Shown: positions 1-9,339, counted from the first letter of the stretch. The stretch is 64,000 nt of DNA from Poritiphilus flavus (GCF_009901585.1 NZ_WXYO01000001.1:744001-808000); one strand, 5' to 3'. Numbers and translations: made by a program. Notes: generated by a model from the letters alone, not told the origin.

Positions 1-96
1 CGTAAATACGAACTGCAAATGCGGATAATCTTGGGCGATGTGCTGCAAACTTTTGCCCAGCTGACCCTCAGAACCGGTAACCAGAATCTTTGTCAT
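1..96 (-). CDS. rfbD: dTDP-4-dehydrorhamnose reductase, N-terminal fragment (cut by window edge)
   Basis: Only the first 32 codons are inside the window. They read [18 protein letters not shown] and onward, the opening beta strand and glycine-rich NAD(P)-binding motif (GSEGQLG) of the RmlD/RfbD short-chain reductase family. RfbD does the last step of dTDP-L-rhamnose synthesis, NADPH-dependent reduction of dTDP-4-keto-L-rhamnose. The start codon overlaps the stop of rfbC (ATGA overlap, 93-96), so the two are translationally coupled in the minus-strand rfbB-rfbA-rfbC-rfbD order. The family call rests on a short fragment but is strongly backed by the position. Confidence 0.85.
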   Translation of the reverse strand, partial: MTKILVTGSEGQLGKSLQHIAQDYPHLQFVFT

Positions 97-638
97 TTTA
101 CCAGGGCTTTAAATGGGGGTAATTGAGCGTCCTTGGGTGAAACAATCTGTTCCTCCTCCGGAATACCCCAATCGATATTCAATGTGGGATCATTATAAAT
201 GATTCCGCCTTCTGATTCCGGGGCATAATAGTTGTCGCATTTATAGCAAAAATCCGCCGTATCACTCAAGACCGCGAAGCCATGTGCAAACCCCTTTGGG
301 ATAAAAAGCTGTTTGTTGTTTTCCTCGCTCAGCTCTATAGAAAAATGTTGTCCGAAGGTGGGGGACTCCGGTCTGAGGTCCACGGCCACATCCAGAACCC
401 GGCCCTGGCTTACCCTGACCAGTTTTGCCTGAGCGAATTCCCCGGTCTGATAGTGCAAGGCACGTATAACCCCTTTTTTTGAAAAAGACTGGTTGTCCTG
501 AACGAAGCGGATATCCCGACCTACGGCCTCACTAAATGCCCGTTGATTGTAACTTTCAAAAAAATACCCTCTTTCGTCTTCAAAAAGCCTTGGTTCAAGG
601 ATCAAACATCCTTCAAGTGGAGTCTTTATGACCTTCAT
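93..638 (-). CDS. rfbC: dTDP-4-dehydrorhamnose 3,5-epimerase
   Basis: 181 residues, full length for RfbC/RmlC cupin epimerases, which convert dTDP-4-keto-6-deoxy-D-glucose to the L-rhamno form in the cytoplasm. The N-terminus has the family's [24 protein letters not shown]-type opening (residues 8-31). QDNQSFS, the catalytic-His strand in RALHYQ (about residues 59-64) and the IPKGFAHGF motif (about 113-121) are all present. The start overlaps the rfbA stop (635-638) and the stop overlaps the rfbD start. It makes the sugar nucleotide for surface polysaccharide. Confidence 0.97.
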   Translation of the reverse strand: MKVIKTPLEGCLILEPRLFEDERGYFFESYNQRAFSEAVGRDIRFVQDNQSFSKKGVIRALHYQTGEFAQAKLVRVSQGRVLDVAVDLRPESPTFGQHFSIELSEENNKQLFIPKGFAHGFAVLSDTADFCYKCDNYYAPESEGGIIYNDPTLNIDWGIPEEEQIVSPKDAQLPPFKALVK

Positions 639-1504
639 CCTTCTTTTCTTAAAATACCCAGCAAATTTTTTCCATAACCGCTTTTCATCAGTGGTTCCGC
701 CAATTCCCGGAACTGTTGCAGGTCTATATATCCCATTTCGTAGGCAGCCGCTTCTATAGCACCGATCTTTAACCCCTGTCTTTCTTCTATGACCTCCACG
801 AACTGTGCAGCCTGCATTAAGGATTGAAAGGTCCCGGTGTCTAACCAGGCTGTACCCCTGTCCAGGATGCTTACGTGCAGCTTTTTCCGCTTCAGGTATT
901 CCTTGTTCACATCCGTTATTTCGAGTTCGCCTCTATGACTTGGTTTGATATTCTTCGCTATTCCGACTACCTCATTATCGTAAAAGTAGATTCCGGGGAC
1001 TGCATAATTAGACCGTGGTTTTTCCGGCTTCTCTTCAATGCTGATCACCTTACCTTCTTTGTCAAACTCCACAACCCCATATCTTTCCGGATCATGTACC
1101 CGGTAGGCGTAAATGATCCCCCCGTCCGGATCGTTGTTAGACTGAAGCAGTTTTGCCAGGCCGGATCCGTAGAAAACATTATCTCCCAGTATCAGGGCCA
1201 CCTTATCATCCCCTATAAAATCAGCTCCGATAATAAAGGCTTCAGCCAGGCCTTTAGGCGCTTCCTGTACCGCATAGGAAAACTGGCAACCATACTTTTT
1301 ACCATCTCCAAGTAAGTCCCTGAAAAGGGGTAGGTCTTTTGGGGTAGAGATGATCAGTATCTCCCGTATCCCCGCGTACATCAGGGTAGAAAGCGGGTAG
1401 TAGATCATGGGCTTGTCATAGATCGGCATCAGCTGTTTGCTTACCGAGAGGGTGAGAGGGTGCAGGCGTGTTCCTGAACCTCCTGCCAGTATGATTCCTT
1501 TCAT
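635..1504 (-). CDS. rfbA: glucose-1-phosphate thymidylyltransferase
   Basis: 289 residues, the usual size for RfbA/RmlA. The first residues [18 protein letters not shown] contain the nucleotide-binding GGSGTRL signature, followed by [25 protein letters not shown] and the [20 protein letters not shown] stretch, typical of the substrate pocket, are also visible. The enzyme makes dTDP-glucose from dTTP and glucose-1-phosphate, the committed step of dTDP-L-rhamnose synthesis, and is normally feedback-inhibited by dTDP-rhamnose. It lies 27 bp after rfbB and overlaps rfbC by 4 bp. Confidence 0.97.
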   Translation of the reverse strand: MKGIILAGGSGTRLHPLTLSVSKQLMPIYDKPMIYYPLSTLMYAGIREILIISTPKDLPLFRDLLGDGKKYGCQFSYAVQEAPKGLAEAFIIGADFIGDDKVALILGDNVFYGSGLAKLLQSNNDPDGGIIYAYRVHDPERYGVVEFDKEGKVISIEEKPEKPRSNYAVPGIYFYDNEVVGIAKNIKPSHRGELEITDVNKEYLKRKKLHVSILDRGTAWLDTGTFQSLMQAAQFVEVIEERQGLKIGAIEAAAYEMGYIDLQQFRELAEPLMKSGYGKNLLGILRKEG

Positions 1505-1531
1505 TTAATTCTATTCATAAAAGCCAAGAGC

Positions 1532-2575
1532 CTATTGATACATTTTTTGATAGTATTCCATGTATTCCCCGGAGGTAACATGTGCCAGCCAGTCCTGGTT
1601 GTTCAGGTACCAGTCTATCGTCTGTGCAAGGCCTTCCTCAAAAGTCACCGATGGTTTCCAACCCAATTCCCCACTGATCTTTCCGGCGTCTATGGCATAC
1701 CGCAGATCATGACCGGGACGATCTTTAACATAAGTGATCAGATTTTGTGAAGTGCCGGCTTCCCTTCCGAGTTTCTTATCCATCAGATCGCAAAGCAACC
1801 TTACGAGATCGATATTCTTCCATTCGTTGAACCCGCCAATATTGTAAGTTTCTCCATTCCTGCCCTGATGAAAGACCAGATCTATTGCCGCCGCATGGTC
1901 CTTTACGTAAAGCCAGTCCCTGGTGTAGTTGCCATCACCATATACTGGCAGTGGCCTGTTGTGGATGATATTGTTGATGAAAAGCGGGATCAGTTTCTCC
2001 GGAAAATGATTGGGGCCATAATTATTGGAGCAATTAGATACTACATAAGGTAGTCCGTAGGTTTCTCCATAGGCTCGAACGAAATGGTCCGAACTGGCTT
2101 TGGAGGCAGAATAAGGTGAATTCGGGTCGTATGGCGAACTTTCCGAAAACAAACCGTCCTCTCCAAGAGAGCCGTAGACCTCGTCCGTACTAACATGATA
2201 AAAGCGTTTGTCCTCTGTCTCGGCTCCCCACAATTCCCTGGCGGCATTCAGAAGGTTAACCGTACCCATGACGTTGGTCCTCACGAAGGCAAGGGGGTCC
2301 GTAATAGAGCGGTCCACATGAGATTCGGCTGCCAGGTGGATAATTCCGTCAAACTGATAATCCCGGAAGATCTCCTTCAGGAAAGCGGCATCCGTTATGT
2401 CTCCTTTGATGAAGGTGTAATTCGGTTCGTCTTCAATGTCTCTTAAATTCTCCAGATTTCCGGCATAGGTGAGTGCATCCAGATTGTAGATCTTATAGTC
2501 CTTGTAGGTTTTTACGAACCTGCGGACCACATGGGATCCTATGAATCCCGCACCACCGGTAATCAATATATTCAT
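1532..2575 (-). CDS. rfbB: dTDP-glucose 4,6-dehydratase
   Basis: 347 residues of an extended short-chain dehydrogenase. The N-terminus MNILITGGAGFIGSHVVR is the NAD-binding GxxGxxG motif. HLAAESHVDRSI, the STDEVYGSL strand (catalytic Thr-Asp-Glu) and YSASKASSDH (YxxxK) follow, and NNYGPNHFPEKLIPLFI is diagnostic for RfbB. It dehydrates dTDP-glucose to dTDP-4-keto-6-deoxyglucose. It sits 30 bp after the Wzz-like gene on the same strand, linking precursor synthesis to polymer length control. Confidence 0.97.
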   Translation of the reverse strand: MNILITGGAGFIGSHVVRRFVKTYKDYKIYNLDALTYAGNLENLRDIEDEPNYTFIKGDITDAAFLKEIFRDYQFDGIIHLAAESHVDRSITDPLAFVRTNVMGTVNLLNAARELWGAETEDKRFYHVSTDEVYGSLGEDGLFSESSPYDPNSPYSASKASSDHFVRAYGETYGLPYVVSNCSNNYGPNHFPEKLIPLFINNIIHNRPLPVYGDGNYTRDWLYVKDHAAAIDLVFHQGRNGETYNIGGFNEWKNIDLVRLLCDLMDKKLGREAGTSQNLITYVKDRPGHDLRYAIDAGKISGELGWKPSVTFEEGLAQTIDWYLNNQDWLAHVTSGEYMEYYQKMYQ

Positions 2576-2605
2576 GCCTTGGGGTAATTATTCTTTGTTA
2601 TTAAT

Positions 2606-3607
2606 TCAGTTCTGAAACTCATTGGCCTTTCGGTTGAGGTACCTCAGCAGATCTATAAGGATATAGATTCCCATCAGGACCAGTGGAATAAGTACGATAT
2701 TCTTACCAAAAAAAGACTTCTGCACCGCCTGTGTTGTTCCTAAATTTATGACCCGGATAGCACCTTTTTGCCTTAATATTTCTAATTTTTTTCTTTCGAT
2801 ATCCCTTATCAGGGCATTTTTCAGGTTGAGAAGCCCGGTAATATCCAGTTGCTCTTCCTGATCCAGAATGATCCTGCCTTCGCCCTGGGTCCCGCTTTCG
2901 GACATCCTTTGGGAATAGTTGGCTACAAGTCCGTCTATCTGGGTCACCAATCCCTGGTTCTGAGTCATCCTTTCTTTGGCATTTTCAACCGTAATGGCAC
3001 TTAACTCTTTGAAATACTCATTGGAGTTTATGTAATCCATTATTTTTCTGACATTCTCCCGCCCGGTTTCCGCGGATCTGTAGAAAAATGTGATCCTGTG
3101 ATTGAGGCTGGTGTTATTGAGGATCTCTGTTCTTACCACATCTTCAACCAAAATGTCCGTTCGATACTTTTCCAGAAGTTCCAGGTATTTCAGGTCCTGA
3201 TCCGTACGCTCCTGCTCTTCCTTTTCCATCGGTTCAACAACGACCTTGAGTTTTTTGATCTCTTCAGCCTTTATGCCAATAGCCGCAAAAAAAGTAGTGT
3301 CCCTGGCTTCTATGTTGGATTGTATCTCGGCGATGACATCGTATAAATAGTTCTGACTTTCCAGGTTGGGTTTGACAATAACTTCCGTCTTAAGTTTTTT
3401 CGTGACGATCTGGTTTAACCCGAATCCTGCGGCCAATCCGATAACTGCCAGAATACCAAGCTTAATACCGTGGCGACGCAGATAGATAAAAAGTCTCAGG
3501 AAGACGTTGAACAATCTGTTGAATCCTCTTCCGATCAGGTTAAAGAGCTGCCCCAGGTCTATTTCTTCAGATGGATTTTTAGGATTTGCAGGTGTTTGAC
3601 TCTCCAT
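2606..3607 (-). CDS. Wzz-like polysaccharide chain-length/co-polymerase protein
   Basis: 333 residues with one hydrophobic segment near residues 48-66 and another near 301-322, enclosing about 230 mostly helical, charged residues. This is the layout of Wzz/PCP proteins, which sit in the inner membrane and set the length of polymerised polysaccharide through a periplasmic coiled domain. The family's C-terminal proline-rich motif is not obvious, so I call it Wzz-like by architecture and context. The start codon follows directly on the stop of the upstream DUF6909-like gene (TAA then ATG, 3610-3605), and rfbB follows 30 bp later, so it is part of the rhamnose operon. Confidence 0.7.
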   Translation of the reverse strand: MESQTPANPKNPSEEIDLGQLFNLIGRGFNRLFNVFLRLFIYLRRHGIKLGILAVIGLAAGFGLNQIVTKKLKTEVIVKPNLESQNYLYDVIAEIQSNIEARDTTFFAAIGIKAEEIKKLKVVVEPMEKEEQERTDQDLKYLELLEKYRTDILVEDVVRTEILNNTSLNHRITFFYRSAETGRENVRKIMDYINSNEYFKELSAITVENAKERMTQNQGLVTQIDGLVANYSQRMSESGTQGEGRIILDQEEQLDITGLLNLKNALIRDIERKKLEILRQKGAIRVINLGTTQAVQKSFFGKNIVLIPLVLMGIYILIDLLRYLNRKANEFQN

Positions 3608-5299
3608 TTATTTTGAATTGAATATTTGCTTTAGAATCTTGTCTGTGATCAAATAGGTAGGTTTTACCCCTGCCGTTCCAAGGCCTCCTGATGCCAGGGT
3701 GCTTCCTGTTTCCAGAGGATTATCCGAGGCGTAGTATGCATAGCGGACCTTCACGTCTTCCCGTATGCTCTTTCGTATTTTGGAAGCGGACTGAATGGCC
3801 TTCTGGTAATGAACACCTTCCATTTCCAGGCCGATAACTCCCCAGGTGGATTGGTGAAAAAACTCCAAAATATCCTTATTCTGCAGTGAAGTCCCCAAAA
3901 CTGTTACCATAGTTCCTTCGAAAACCTTAAGCCCATATCCTTCAAAGTCTTCAGCACAAAGTTCATTTTTAAACGGATAATTATCTGCAGTACCTTCAAA
4001 AATGTGTGCTGAGGGTATCATCAGATCTCCCTTGCCACCCTCCAGGATCCCAGCCTTGCCCATGATGGAAATGGAGGCGATATCCAGGAAAACCGGCTCT
4101 CCTTTTTCTGGCCGGTAAGGCTTCAGCAACTCGTCAATAGTCTCGTAGGCCTGCTCTCCAAAAGCGTAATCCATAACAAAGATAACAGGTTTTTTATCAT
4201 CCGGAAGTTCCTGTGCCAACTCGTAACAACAGGCATCCTTACCCAATTTGGCCATATCAAAGATCTGAACATCAATATTGGTCCCCGACAGATCGTCAAT
4301 GGATATCATGCCGTTTCGCTTGGCGGTTGCTATGACCTTTTTTCGCAAATGCTCATTTTTCGGTGAGCTAAGTGCCTCGTAAATTTCCAGAGACCCGTTG
4401 TTAGGAAACTCCTTGTTAAGCGATTTCCTGGCATACAGGGAATTTACCACGCTGTGCATATTAGCACTGATAATATGTACAGGTCTGTTGAGCAAACTTT
4501 TTTTGATGAGGGTTTCTTTGATAGTATTCGCCCATCGGTCCCCGTGAATATGGTGCCCCAGGCGCTCCCTAAGCAGGGCACTGAAGGTTATGGTCCGCTT
4601 TTCACCACCAACCTCTTCATCTATGGCCAGTTTTCCCAGCCAATAAATAATTTTCAGGAAACGCTCCGGATCAGTTTTGGTGGCGAGATTTTGGTATACT
4701 TCCAGTACCTCCTGAAAAGGTCTTCCTAAAATATTGGCCGTATGGATAAGGGCTACTTCCCTGGCAGCCTGACTGAGCTTTTCCTGTTTTATGGCTTCCT
4801 CCAGTTTCTGCCAATCCCGGATAGTTCTATCCGAATCCTCTATAAGTACCTTGTTGCAGATCTTCTGAGCTTCAATGAACAAAAAGGTGAGGTGTGTCAG
4901 AATATCATAGATGTCTGAGCGCCCTCGGGTAATCTCAATATTCATCTGTTCCTCATCTATGCGGTAACAATTCCTACGTCTTTTTGGCGGTATGATAGGC
5001 TTAAAGTGGGAATGTGTATAGCCTTCATCGGAGGTCAGGTTTATGAATCTGCACTGTTCAATACCTTCGGGAAGTCGCTCCAATACATAGATCAACCCAT
5101 TGAGTTCCGCTTTTTCTTCGGCAATGGAACCGTAAATCTCCGGGCGAAGCAGCAGAAGGGCGTTTCTAAGCGTTTCTCCGGAAACTCCCATCGGCTTATA
5201 AAACCCCCGGTTGAACAGGTGGCGCATGGTAATGTAGAGCCTTTCTATGGCGTTAGTAGACTCCTGGGCCCTTGTAGTGGTGTGTTTAACGCTATTCAT
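3608..5299 (-). CDS. DUF6909-like protein with nucleoside-phosphorylase-like C-terminal half
   Basis: About 563 residues from the ATG at 5299. The reading frame stays open to a TTG four codons upstream, but the ATG is preferred. The N-terminal half is helical with no recognised motif. The C-terminal half (about 365-560) has strands and a GLEMEGVHYQ motif near residue 490, closely like the E-M-E ribose-binding motif of the PNP/MTAN nucleoside phosphorylase superfamily, plus EGTMVTVLGTSLQ before it. I recall the family as DUF6909 of Bacteroidota, which I cannot verify here. No signal peptide is seen. It abuts the Wzz-like gene and probably leads the rfb operon; no experimental function is known to me. 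Confidence 0.7.
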   Translation of the reverse strand: MNSVKHTTTRAQESTNAIERLYITMRHLFNRGFYKPMGVSGETLRNALLLLRPEIYGSIAEEKAELNGLIYVLERLPEGIEQCRFINLTSDEGYTHSHFKPIIPPKRRRNCYRIDEEQMNIEITRGRSDIYDILTHLTFLFIEAQKICNKVLIEDSDRTIRDWQKLEEAIKQEKLSQAAREVALIHTANILGRPFQEVLEVYQNLATKTDPERFLKIIYWLGKLAIDEEVGGEKRTITFSALLRERLGHHIHGDRWANTIKETLIKKSLLNRPVHIISANMHSVVNSLYARKSLNKEFPNNGSLEIYEALSSPKNEHLRKKVIATAKRNGMISIDDLSGTNIDVQIFDMAKLGKDACCYELAQELPDDKKPVIFVMDYAFGEQAYETIDELLKPYRPEKGEPVFLDIASISIMGKAGILEGGKGDLMIPSAHIFEGTADNYPFKNELCAEDFEGYGLKVFEGTMVTVLGTSLQNKDILEFFHQSTWGVIGLEMEGVHYQKAIQSASKIRKSIREDVKVRYAYYASDNPLETGSTLASGGLGTAGVKPTYLITDKILKQIFNSK

Positions 5300-5548
5300 A
5301 AATTGAGGCAAAATTACATTTAATATTTATGATATTATCCCGTCTGTTATTATTATTCCCTAATGCCCCTGAAATGTCTAAGGGGTTCTATGCCCGATTA
5401 CAGTGCCTGACTCTGCCAAAACCTACAATAAGAGCGCGGCTTCTGCGTTGATATTCTGAAAGTACCCAAGTTTAAAACACCTATGTTTCCCAAAGCCCGA
5501 ATACCTTCGATCGCTAATGGCACGCCCTGGAAAGGACCAGGGATAAAA
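5300..5548. other. intergenic region between divergent genes
   Basis: 249 bp between the minus-strand exopolysaccharide operon and the plus-strand ILEI/GDPD gene. Apart from the -7 candidate at 5309-5316 and a weak 5-bp inverted repeat (CCCCT/AGGGG near 5366-5387) I see nothing. The reading frame of the downstream gene is open from an ATG at 5483, but that part codes no signal peptide-like sequence. Confidence 0.5.
5309..5316 (-). promoter_or_regulatory. -7 promoter element (TAATTTTG) of the DUF6909/Wzz/rfb operon
   Basis: On the minus strand the sequence TAATTTTG matches the Bacteroidota -7 consensus TAnnTTTG. It ends only 9 bp before the ATG at 5299, which predicts a leader of a few bases. 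I find no good -33 TTTG, so confidence is limited. Confidence 0.4.
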
Positions 5549-6823
5549 ATGATCTTGCCGTTAATGCTTTGCTTTTTGTGCATCACTGCTGTAAGCGCGA
5601 AAGATGCTGTAGATCAGCCTAAGGAGATCAGCAATCCGAAAAACGCCACGGCGATTAACGATGGCCACATCCTCCTGAACAGTTACAGCTTTAACGCTAA
5701 AAAACGAAGCAGTTTTACGATTAATGGAGTGTCCGAACAGATCAACAGGGGGCTTACCGTAATCCATTTTCAGACCTCCAACACTTATGAATTTAAAACC
5801 TTTGACACCTATGGCAGCGAAGAGTCCGCCGCGGAATTCCTCAAAATATTGAAGGCCCTTGTCAATGGAAAGGGCACATATATGATCCTGGCGCATGACT
5901 CAGCTTCCAAAAGCCTGCAAAAGTTCAGTGGGGAGATCGGGGCTATGGGTTTTAAGACCCTGAGCCAGCTGGTTAACCGCCAGGCCTATACAGCCCATAA
6001 CTTTGGGGGAAAAATCTCTGAGAAAGTTCATGATATATCTATTCATCTGGACCTGGCTATTCCTGCGCGCCTGGATGATAAAACCATCTATTTTCCTAAG
6101 CCTTCCTGGGATTTTGAACCCAGTACTGATCGGTATATTGCCCATGCGGCAGGTGAGGTAAACGGAGTGAAATCAACGAATTCCCGTGAAGCCCTTGACG
6201 AAAACTACAAAAAAGGGTTTCGCCTTTTTGAGCTCGATATCATTGAGACTTCAGACGGGAAATACGTAGCGGCCCACGATTGGAAAATGTGGGCAAGATT
6301 TACAGATTACAGCGGCTCGCTGCCTGTAAGCCATGCTGAATTCCTAAAGCATAAGATCTATGGCAAATACACTACCCTGGACATGAAGAGGATCAACCAA
6401 TGGTTTGCCGCACACCCGGATGCGATTCTTATTACGGATAAGGTAGACGACCCCATTAGATTTGCGGATCAGTTCCAATTCCGTGACCGGCTGATTATGG
6501 AGCTCTTTAGCCCCTTGGCCATTGAAGAAGCTGCTGAGAACAACATTACTTCCATGATCTCCCAGGAACCATTGGCCAGACTTTCAGGAGACAAAATGGC
6601 CTATCTGGCGATCAACAAAGTAAAATATGTTGCGGTTTCCAGGAGGATCATCCCAAGCCAGACAGATTTTCTGCTGAAACTTAAGGAAAATGGGCTAAAG
6701 GTATACGTGTACAATGTGAATTTTGATCCGGGAAAGGACGAAAAATACGTATTTGAAAATGAGCTCGGACTGGTTTACGGGATGTACGCGGATAAATGGG
6801 TATTTGACGAGCCGGAGAATTAA
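5549..6823 (+). CDS. secreted two-domain protein: ILEI/PANDER-like domain plus GDPD-like phosphodiesterase fold
   Basis: 424 residues from the ATG at 5549, chosen because it begins a clean signal peptide (MILPLMLCFLCITAVSA, cleavage before KDA). An in-frame ATG at 5483 would add 22 non-hydrophobic residues. The N-terminal domain (about 45-145) shows the pattern of the FAM3/ILEI/PANDER fold: INRGLTVIHF, then FDTYGSEESAAEFL, then YMILAHDSAS. The C-terminal domain (about 190-424) is GDPD-like: IAHAAGEVNG, then TNSREALDENYKKGFRLFELDI, then AAHDW. It belongs to the divergent GDPD-like branch with AHAxG in place of HRG. Secretion to the periplasm or outside is likely; the substrate is unknown. Confidence 0.75.
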   Translation: MILPLMLCFLCITAVSAKDAVDQPKEISNPKNATAINDGHILLNSYSFNAKKRSSFTINGVSEQINRGLTVIHFQTSNTYEFKTFDTYGSEESAAEFLKILKALVNGKGTYMILAHDSASKSLQKFSGEIGAMGFKTLSQLVNRQAYTAHNFGGKISEKVHDISIHLDLAIPARLDDKTIYFPKPSWDFEPSTDRYIAHAAGEVNGVKSTNSREALDENYKKGFRLFELDIIETSDGKYVAAHDWKMWARFTDYSGSLPVSHAEFLKHKIYGKYTTLDMKRINQWFAAHPDAILITDKVDDPIRFADQFQFRDRLIMELFSPLAIEEAAENNITSMISQEPLARLSGDKMAYLAINKVKYVAVSRRIIPSQTDFLLKLKENGLKVYVYNVNFDPGKDEKYVFENELGLVYGMYADKWVFDEPEN

Positions 6824-6832
6824 GTCGCTTCC

Positions 6833-8329
6833 TTATTGAACAAATTCCTGTAGGCCATCGGCTACCTTGCGGTCATTGGCCAGGCGTTGTACCTTATTTT
6901 GCCCACCCAATTTTCCTATGGATTTCATATAGGCTCTAAAACCTCCAACCCGGACCGGGGTCACTTTTAATCTTTGAAGTATTTTCCCATCGATAAGATC
7001 GAAATAGTAGCTGTTCTGTTTCTGAAGGGACAGATCCAGGAGCTCTCTGAACCTGTCCATGTCTTCAGGCAGGGATTCGAACTCCACGAACCACTCGTGA
7101 TAGGGCAATTCATCCTCATCGGGGGTGATCTTGGGGGCCACGCTGAATTCATTGACACTTGCCCGGGTAGCTGTAAGCGCTTCCTGCATGGCCTGTTCCA
7201 CTTCCTTGGCAATTACATGCTCCCCAAAGGCGGAAATAAAATGTTTGATACGTCCTGAAACAACCACCTTATAAGGCTTTACCGAAGTAAACCGAACGGT
7301 ATCTCCCAGGTTATAAGCCCAGAGTCCGGCATTGGTAGAGATGATCATTACATAGTCTGTACCAGTCTCCACATCCTTTAAAGTCAGTCTTTGGGGATTC
7401 TCGTCGAAAAATTCATCCGAGCGAATAAACTCATAAAAGATCCCCGCATCCAACAGCAACAGCATACCTTCCTCCGACTGAGAATTCTGGTAGGCAAAGA
7501 AGCCTTCGCTTGCCGGAAACAATTCAATACTGTCTACCGGTTTCCCGATCAGGTTTTCAAACTTGGTCTTATAGGGCGCGTAGTTTACTCCACCATAGAT
7601 AAAGAGTTGGAAATTCGGGAAAATTTCGCTCACCTTTTTGTTGGATTTGGCGTTCAGCTTCTCAAAATACATCTGCACCCAGGAAGGAATGCCGGCTATA
7701 AGGGTCATATTCTCATTTTCCGTTTCCTTCACGATTTCATTTACTTTGGTTTCCCAATCTTCTATACAGTTGGTTTCCCAACTCGGAAGCCTGTTCTTTT
7801 GAAGATAAGACGGAACATAGTGAGCGGATATGCCCGAAAGCCTTCCCAGTTTAATGCCATTTTTCTCCTGTAATTCCGGACTTCCCTGAAGGAATATCCA
7901 CTTGCCATTGACAAAGTCGGTTTTCCCTGTTTCATGAATATAGTTCAGGATAGCGTTCCTGGATGCCAATACCTGCTCTTTTATGGAGGCTTTGGTTATG
8001 GGGATATACTTGCTGCCGGAAGTGGTTCCGGAAGTCTTGGCAAAATAGATGGGTTTTCCCGGCCAAAGCACGGACTCGGATCCGGATACAACCTGGTCCA
8101 CATAGCTGCGCAAACCTTCGTAATCCCTGACGGGAACCTGTTTTGCAAAATCCGCATAAGAAGTTATACCACCAAAATTATGATCCTGACCAAATTTGGT
8201 GTTGCTGGCGGTACGGATCAGGTTTTGAAAGACCTTTTCCTGGGTTTTAAGAGGTTGGCCTGCCCATTTTGCAGTTTTCCTGGCAATATTTTTGGCGAAT
8301 ATCCGGGCTGCAAAAGATTTTAAAGACAT
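6833..8329 (-). CDS. GH3-family adenylate-forming enzyme (GH3 auxin-responsive promoter family)
   Basis: 498 residues, typical for bacterial members of the GH3 family in the ANL (acyl-CoA synthetase/adenylation) superfamily. Visible motifs are the phosphate loop FAKTSGTTSGSKYIP (about residues 98-112), the acyl-adenylate motif LFPASEGF (about 269-276) and the C-terminal LGDTVRF and SGRIKHFISAFGEHV stretches. Plant homologues conjugate amino acids to acyl acids. The substrate in Bacteroidota is not known, so I make no claim. The gene starts 5 bp after the M23 peptidase stop, indicating co-transcription, and converges 9 bp from the ILEI/GDPD gene. Confidence 0.9.
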   Translation of the reverse strand: MSLKSFAARIFAKNIARKTAKWAGQPLKTQEKVFQNLIRTASNTKFGQDHNFGGITSYADFAKQVPVRDYEGLRSYVDQVVSGSESVLWPGKPIYFAKTSGTTSGSKYIPITKASIKEQVLASRNAILNYIHETGKTDFVNGKWIFLQGSPELQEKNGIKLGRLSGISAHYVPSYLQKNRLPSWETNCIEDWETKVNEIVKETENENMTLIAGIPSWVQMYFEKLNAKSNKKVSEIFPNFQLFIYGGVNYAPYKTKFENLIGKPVDSIELFPASEGFFAYQNSQSEEGMLLLLDAGIFYEFIRSDEFFDENPQRLTLKDVETGTDYVMIISTNAGLWAYNLGDTVRFTSVKPYKVVVSGRIKHFISAFGEHVIAKEVEQAMQEALTATRASVNEFSVAPKITPDEDELPYHEWFVEFESLPEDMDRFRELLDLSLQKQNSYYFDLIDGKILQRLKVTPVRVGGFRAYMKSIGKLGGQNKVQRLANDRKVADGLQEFVQ

Positions 8330-8334
8330 ATTCC

Positions 8335-9204
8335 CTATTTGAAATCGACGTAATCCAGCGGATTTACCGGACTTCCATTACTCCAGAGTTCAAAGTGCAA
8401 ATGGGGGCCGGTGGTCAGCTCTCCGGTATTTCCAACGGAAGCTATCACTTCTCCCGCCTGAACAATATCTCCCTGGGACTTGTTCAGAGATCCATTGTGC
8501 TTATAAACTGAGGTAAGGTTATTGTCGTGTTCCATTATGATTACGTAGCCCGTGTCTGCGGTCCATTCTGCAAAGATCACTATGCCGTTGGCCACGGCTT
8601 TTATGGGGGTTTCTATTGCTGCGGCCACATCAACCGCATAGTGCTTTTTCTCCGCGTCGTATCCCTGGGTTATTGAACCGCCTAATGGAGAGAACAACAC
8701 CATACTTCTATTCTCCAGGTTTCTTTCAAAGAGATTGTATTTATCTTCCAGGGCTACGGCGGCGCGCAGCAATGAGTCTTCCCGGATTGGCGTAAGGTCT
8801 ACTGTGGAGGGATCTATTTTGAACTGTTCAAAAAGAGAATCCCGATTGAGTTGGTTATTTTCAACATCCCCCTTGAGAACCATTCTTACATTATCCAAAT
8901 ACCTGTTGGTATAATTTAGAACAGTCACCAGGGAGTCCGTTTTATAGGTCAATTCGGTGGCCTGGCGCTTTAATTTTGTAGAGGAATAACCAGGGATGTA
9001 TTCCCGTAAAGGGGTAAAAGCAATTAGTAAAGTGGTTAAGCCGATGAGGCCAATAATGAAGAGGGAACCGGTAACAAAAACATTGAGCCGGCTCAACTTA
9101 AAGGAAATCTTTTCTTCGAAAGTACTCTCATTGAGTATCACCAGGCGATACTTGTGCAAGAGCTTCCGCTTTATTTCCTTTCTTTTTTTTCCCTTCTTGG
9201 CCAT
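8335..9204 (-). CDS. M23-family murein endopeptidase, membrane anchored
   Basis: 289 residues: a basic N-terminus, one membrane helix at about 45-67, a short helical linker (about 70-180), then a LytM/M23 domain. The zinc-site residues are present: H and D in HYAVDVAA, the later YKHN, and the final HLHFELW with its HxH pair. The domain therefore looks catalytically intact and should cut peptidoglycan cross-links or stem peptides from the periplasmic face of the inner membrane. The ATG at 9204 lies 4 bases after a -7 box. The GH3 gene follows in the same operon. Confidence 0.92.
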   Translation of the reverse strand: MAKKGKKRKEIKRKLLHKYRLVILNESTFEEKISFKLSRLNVFVTGSLFIIGLIGLTTLLIAFTPLREYIPGYSSTKLKRQATELTYKTDSLVTVLNYTNRYLDNVRMVLKGDVENNQLNRDSLFEQFKIDPSTVDLTPIREDSLLRAAVALEDKYNLFERNLENRSMVLFSPLGGSITQGYDAEKKHYAVDVAAAIETPIKAVANGIVIFAEWTADTGYVIIMEHDNNLTSVYKHNGSLNKSQGDIVQAGEVIASVGNTGELTTGPHLHFELWSNGSPVNPLDYVDFK

Positions 9205-9208
9205 TTCA

Positions 9209-9216
9209 CAAAGATA
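9209..9216 (-). promoter_or_regulatory. -7 promoter element (TATCTTTG) of the M23/GH3 operon
   Basis: TATCTTTG on the minus strand is an exact TAnnTTTG match, 4 bp before the ATG at 9204. Transcription starting 5-7 bp past the box would give a leaderless or nearly leaderless mRNA. Confidence 0.45.
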
Positions 9217-9339
9217 AGATTCGACATAAATCTAACCCTTCTTTCACCAAAAAATAAGAACACGGTGCTAGGGCGCTATGAATATAGATACGTTTTAAAT
9301 ATAAATCACAGTCTTTAACAATTAAAAATATAAGTTGCC

